Source: Siphlonurus alternatus | Taxonomy: Eukaryota; Arthropoda; Insecta; Ephemeroptera; Siphlonuridae | Assembly (NCBI GenBank): GCA_949825025.1 | Contig: OX463780.1 | Span: 34,390,979 to 34,454,978, forward strand | Direction: 5' to 3' | Length of the DNA stretch: 64,000 bases | Part shown: positions 61,280 to 64,000 of the stretch, piece after piece | How the letters are laid out: every line of letters starts with the position of its first letter | Numbering within the stretch: position 1 is the first letter of the stretch | Notes under the pieces: model-generated | What the model saw: the letters and a program-made list of their open reading frames with translations, nothing else | Told to the model about the DNA's origin: nothing | Databases searched by the model: none | Position numbers and translations under genes: made by a program

Positions 61280-63882
61280 ATGTCTAAGTCACGTAGAAGT
61301 AAGGAAGGTCTTGTGGCCCGTGTAAATTTTCCTCTTTATTGTGTGGAAATGTTGACGAGCCGACACGTTTTAGTTGCGGGTGGTGGAGGATCTGCCAAGA
61401 CCGGCGTCAAAAATGGCTTTGTAAGTGATTTGTCATCGTTCTAGGATACCTTGAGAAGCTTTGTTATGTAATTCTCAATACAAGAAACATCCCAGTAATT
61501 TTTAATACAGGGAATTCAGTTTATTTGAGGCATGCATACATACATTACCATTGAACCTTATAATATGAATTTCACTTTCTGCTACAATGTATGTAACTTT
61601 GTATGCAATGCTTTGTATAATGTTATTTTTATTACTTGTCATCATTGATGTATGTGCATATGTCAATAAAAATGCGATTTAAAGTGAAAGTTTGTATTTT
61701 TTCCTATTTGTATGATGAAGCCATATTACTGTATGTGCTCAGTTCTCATAACTCGACCATATGACCTCATTTTTGTCTATGTACTTTCCTGTAACCCAAT
61801 TTCCATGTGATCAGAGTTTTATGTCATTGCAGGAGATCTTTGAGCTATCTCACAATGGACAGAAGTTTGTGGCTGAGGAGATGATTCGTCACGAGACGGG
61901 AGCCAGCGTGGTTATGAACTGTGCCTGCTACAGTGATGGTCGTCGATCCTTCTTGCTGTCTGGCCAGGAGAGCCATTGCCAACTGTACCATGTGGGCATG
62001 CGAATTGCAGAGCCTGGCGACACAGAACCTGCTGGTGAGTGTGAGATCAGAAAATACCAGGCTACAGTGTGTTCAACTTAGCAAATATACAGCATTTACA
62101 CAATAACAATCAATAGTAGTATGTACCCACCATTTCCAACTTACGTTGTAAGTCGAAAATTGTTGCTTGTTCTTTCTAGATTTTATTGCTATTTTGTCCC
62201 TGGTCCAGAATAATGAGCTATCTGCCTACCATGATCTCGTTGCAATAATGAGCTGTCTGCTATTTCAAGTGAGCGTAATTATAAGCTTTATTTTATACCG
62301 ATTTACAGCTCATAATTGTGCTTACAGTACCTAAAATAGCAGACAGCTATAGATAGATTGCAACGAGATCATGGTAGGCAGATACTGTAGCTCATTATTC
62401 CGGACGAGGGACAATTTATAGTACATAGTACAGTTTTAATGTTTTGAAGAATTGAAATTCACTGATTTAATGTCAACACTTTTTCTTATTGAGTTATTTT
62501 TTATTTCAAAGTTTTAATTAGTAACAGAATTTGAGCGATATTACAGCAGTGAGACTAGAAACCAGGCATTTGACACTTTCACTACTGAGACTAGTTACTG
62601 TTCTTACCTTTTCTAAAATTAGTAAAATTACAAAATGTACTTTTTTTATTGTTATTTATTATTTTTAGAAAAAGAGAAAGAAGAAGAATCAAATGTAAGA
62701 AAAAGACGTAGTAACTCAACATCAGAAAAGCCAGAAAAAGAAACAGAAGAAAAAATCGAAGAAAAATTAGATACCAATAGTAACTCTTACAAGAAATTAG
62801 AATTTTCAATAACTGCTGGAGATAGCATTCAAACAGACTTTGGGTAAGTACCGTAAAGTAGAATTTATTATAAATCTCAATATTGTAAATACAAAATTCA
62901 GTTCTGTTTAGATAATTATTTTTCCGTTGATTCTTTCTGTTAACATGATTTCATGTTTTTCCATTAACAGTGAAAATGTTAGTGGGTTATTTATTGCTTT
63001 ATCCCATATATTTGAATCATTTCTAACATTAGCTTTCATTGGAAACCACTTTAACAGTAAAATTTATAAGCGATATAAATACTGTAAATAGAAAATGTTC
63101 AAGATTTCCTATGATACAGTTTTACATGAAATTGAAAACAAAGCAGTGAGTGAAATGTTAAAAATACATTTTTAACTTCATGTCTACAGTATTATGCCAA
63201 TAGACAAAAGACTTTTCTTGAACATACATGAAGAAATAAGAGTTTAAATTTTCATACTTGTTTTGAAGATATCAACGACCTCATTGTGTGTTTTTTTCTG
63301 CACAGATCAGACGAACAGTTGCAGCGAGTGGTGCGGGTGAGCAATGCAGGCCACCTGGTGGCTACGGCCGGAGTTGATGGCCATGTTCGTCTCTGGTCCT
63401 TTCCCACCCTGCGGCAACTGCATGACATCGAGGCACACACCAAAGAGGTTGATGACCTTGACTTCAGCCCAGATGATAAGTGGGTATGTGATCTGTTGAG
63501 TCTTTTCAATCAGATTCTTTTATGTTGGTTCCTAAAAGCCATTACCTTGATGACATTAACTCAAATCTGTGCTATGATTTAGCTTACTCTCTTGCTACTG
63601 AATGTCTTGATGAAAAAGGGTTGTGGAGAAATTAGCTCTGTATTACAGGTATTACCATCTTTAGAATATTTTGCTACTATTTTAATAATTTTGGTCATAC
63701 TAGACTCCGTGTGCTTGTGATTTACTTTCTCCAGGGCTGCTGACTGACACTATTTTGTTACAGGTGGTGAGCATTTCCAAGGATGGAGCGGGTACCATTT
63801 GGGACTGTGCCACTGGCAGTAAAGTGCGGGAGCTCAAATGGCAGACCCCGGAGAACATCAAGTACCTTTTCAAGCGATGCAG
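61280..63882 (+). CDS. PREB: PREB / Sec12-type Sar1 guanine-nucleotide exchange factor, 5' part, runs off the window
   Basis: Coding exons: 61280-61420, 61833-62034, 62669-62843, 63306-63483 and 63764-63882. The last ends in a split codon at a GTGAGG donor, so the gene continues beyond the window. The 271 codons seen cover about two thirds of a typical PREB (about 420 aa). Residues 33-47 hold AGGGGSAKTGVKNGF, the conserved glycine-rich loop near the N terminus that in Sec12 forms the potassium-binding K loop of the active site. WD40-type blades follow, for example LVATAGVDGHVRLWSFP in exon 4. Exon 3 encodes a charged Glu/Lys insert (about residues 116-150), as in vertebrate PREB, then IQTDFG. 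The protein is an ER membrane protein that loads Sar1 with GTP to start COPII coats; its C-terminal membrane anchor lies outside the window. The start ATG is preceded by AAAAA and matches the family start. Confidence 0.93.
62194..62414. mobile_element. MITE in PREB intron 2
   Basis: Long imperfect inverted arms: TTGTCCCTGGTCCAGAATAA and AATAATGAGCTATCTGCC at the left are mirrored by GGTAGGCAGAT...CTCATTATTCCGGACGAG and GGGACAA at the right. The arms are about 75-85 bp around an AT-rich spacer. Confidence 0.82.
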
Positions 63883-64000
63883 GTGAGGCAACGGACTAAT
63901 AAAACAATATGATTATTTATCTTGTTAAATATTAGAACTTAGCAAATTGTTGGTAAAACAGTAACATCTCCTTGATAGAATCAGCAGATAAATGGTGTTT

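Overview
This window is AT-rich animal genomic DNA, most likely from an arthropod. Spliced genes have GC-rich exons in an AT-rich background, (AG)n and (AT)n microsatellites are long and frequent, and many short inverted-repeat elements are present. There is one intact non-LTR retrotransposon and one 200-base assembly gap. A crustacean or a hemipteran-type insect would fit. I cannot decide the lineage from sequence alone, and nothing here is bacterial or viral.

Layout. Bases 1 to about 36,000 hold no gene I can establish. They are AT-rich DNA broken by GC-richer pockets (near 1.9, 2.8, 8.7, 12.3, 16.8, 17.4, 18.3, 22.4, 24.8, 28.6, 29.5, 31.0 kb) that may be promoters, enhancers or isolated exons. 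They also hold microsatellites and several inverted-repeat mobile elements. From 36,156 to about 40,186 lies an intact two-ORF LINE: ORF1 has a PHD finger, and ORF2 has an endonuclease and a reverse transcriptase. A 5'-truncated copy of its tail sits at 3,759-3,886. From 40 to 52 kb come more AT-rich DNA, the gap (43,483-43,682), more inverted-repeat elements and a 1.7-kb hAT-like element with no transposase that I could see.

The gene-bearing end is 52.5-64 kb. METTL13 (eEF1A lysine and N-terminal methyltransferase) is complete on the plus strand in 11 coding exons (52,512-59,020, 686 codons). One of its introns begins with GC instead of GT. About 2.3 kb downstream, on the same strand, starts PREB/Sec12 (the Sar1 exchange factor of COPII coats). 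Its first five coding exons are present (61,280-63,882) and the gene runs off the window. Between them, a 1.2-kb hAT-type element with a perfect 8-bp target duplication has split a 5S-rRNA-like sequence. A possible 99-nt minus-strand exon with a KRVSFG motif abuts the METTL13 start codon.

The strongest unexplained pattern is the palindrome TGACGTCA (the CREB/ATF site). I count 18 copies in 64 kb, where base composition predicts roughly one or fewer. Eleven of them lie in the arms of inverted-repeat elements, so mobile DNA appears to be spreading paired CRE sites here. METTL13 (translation-factor methylation) and PREB (ER export) act in different processes; nothing indicates shared function beyond adjacency.
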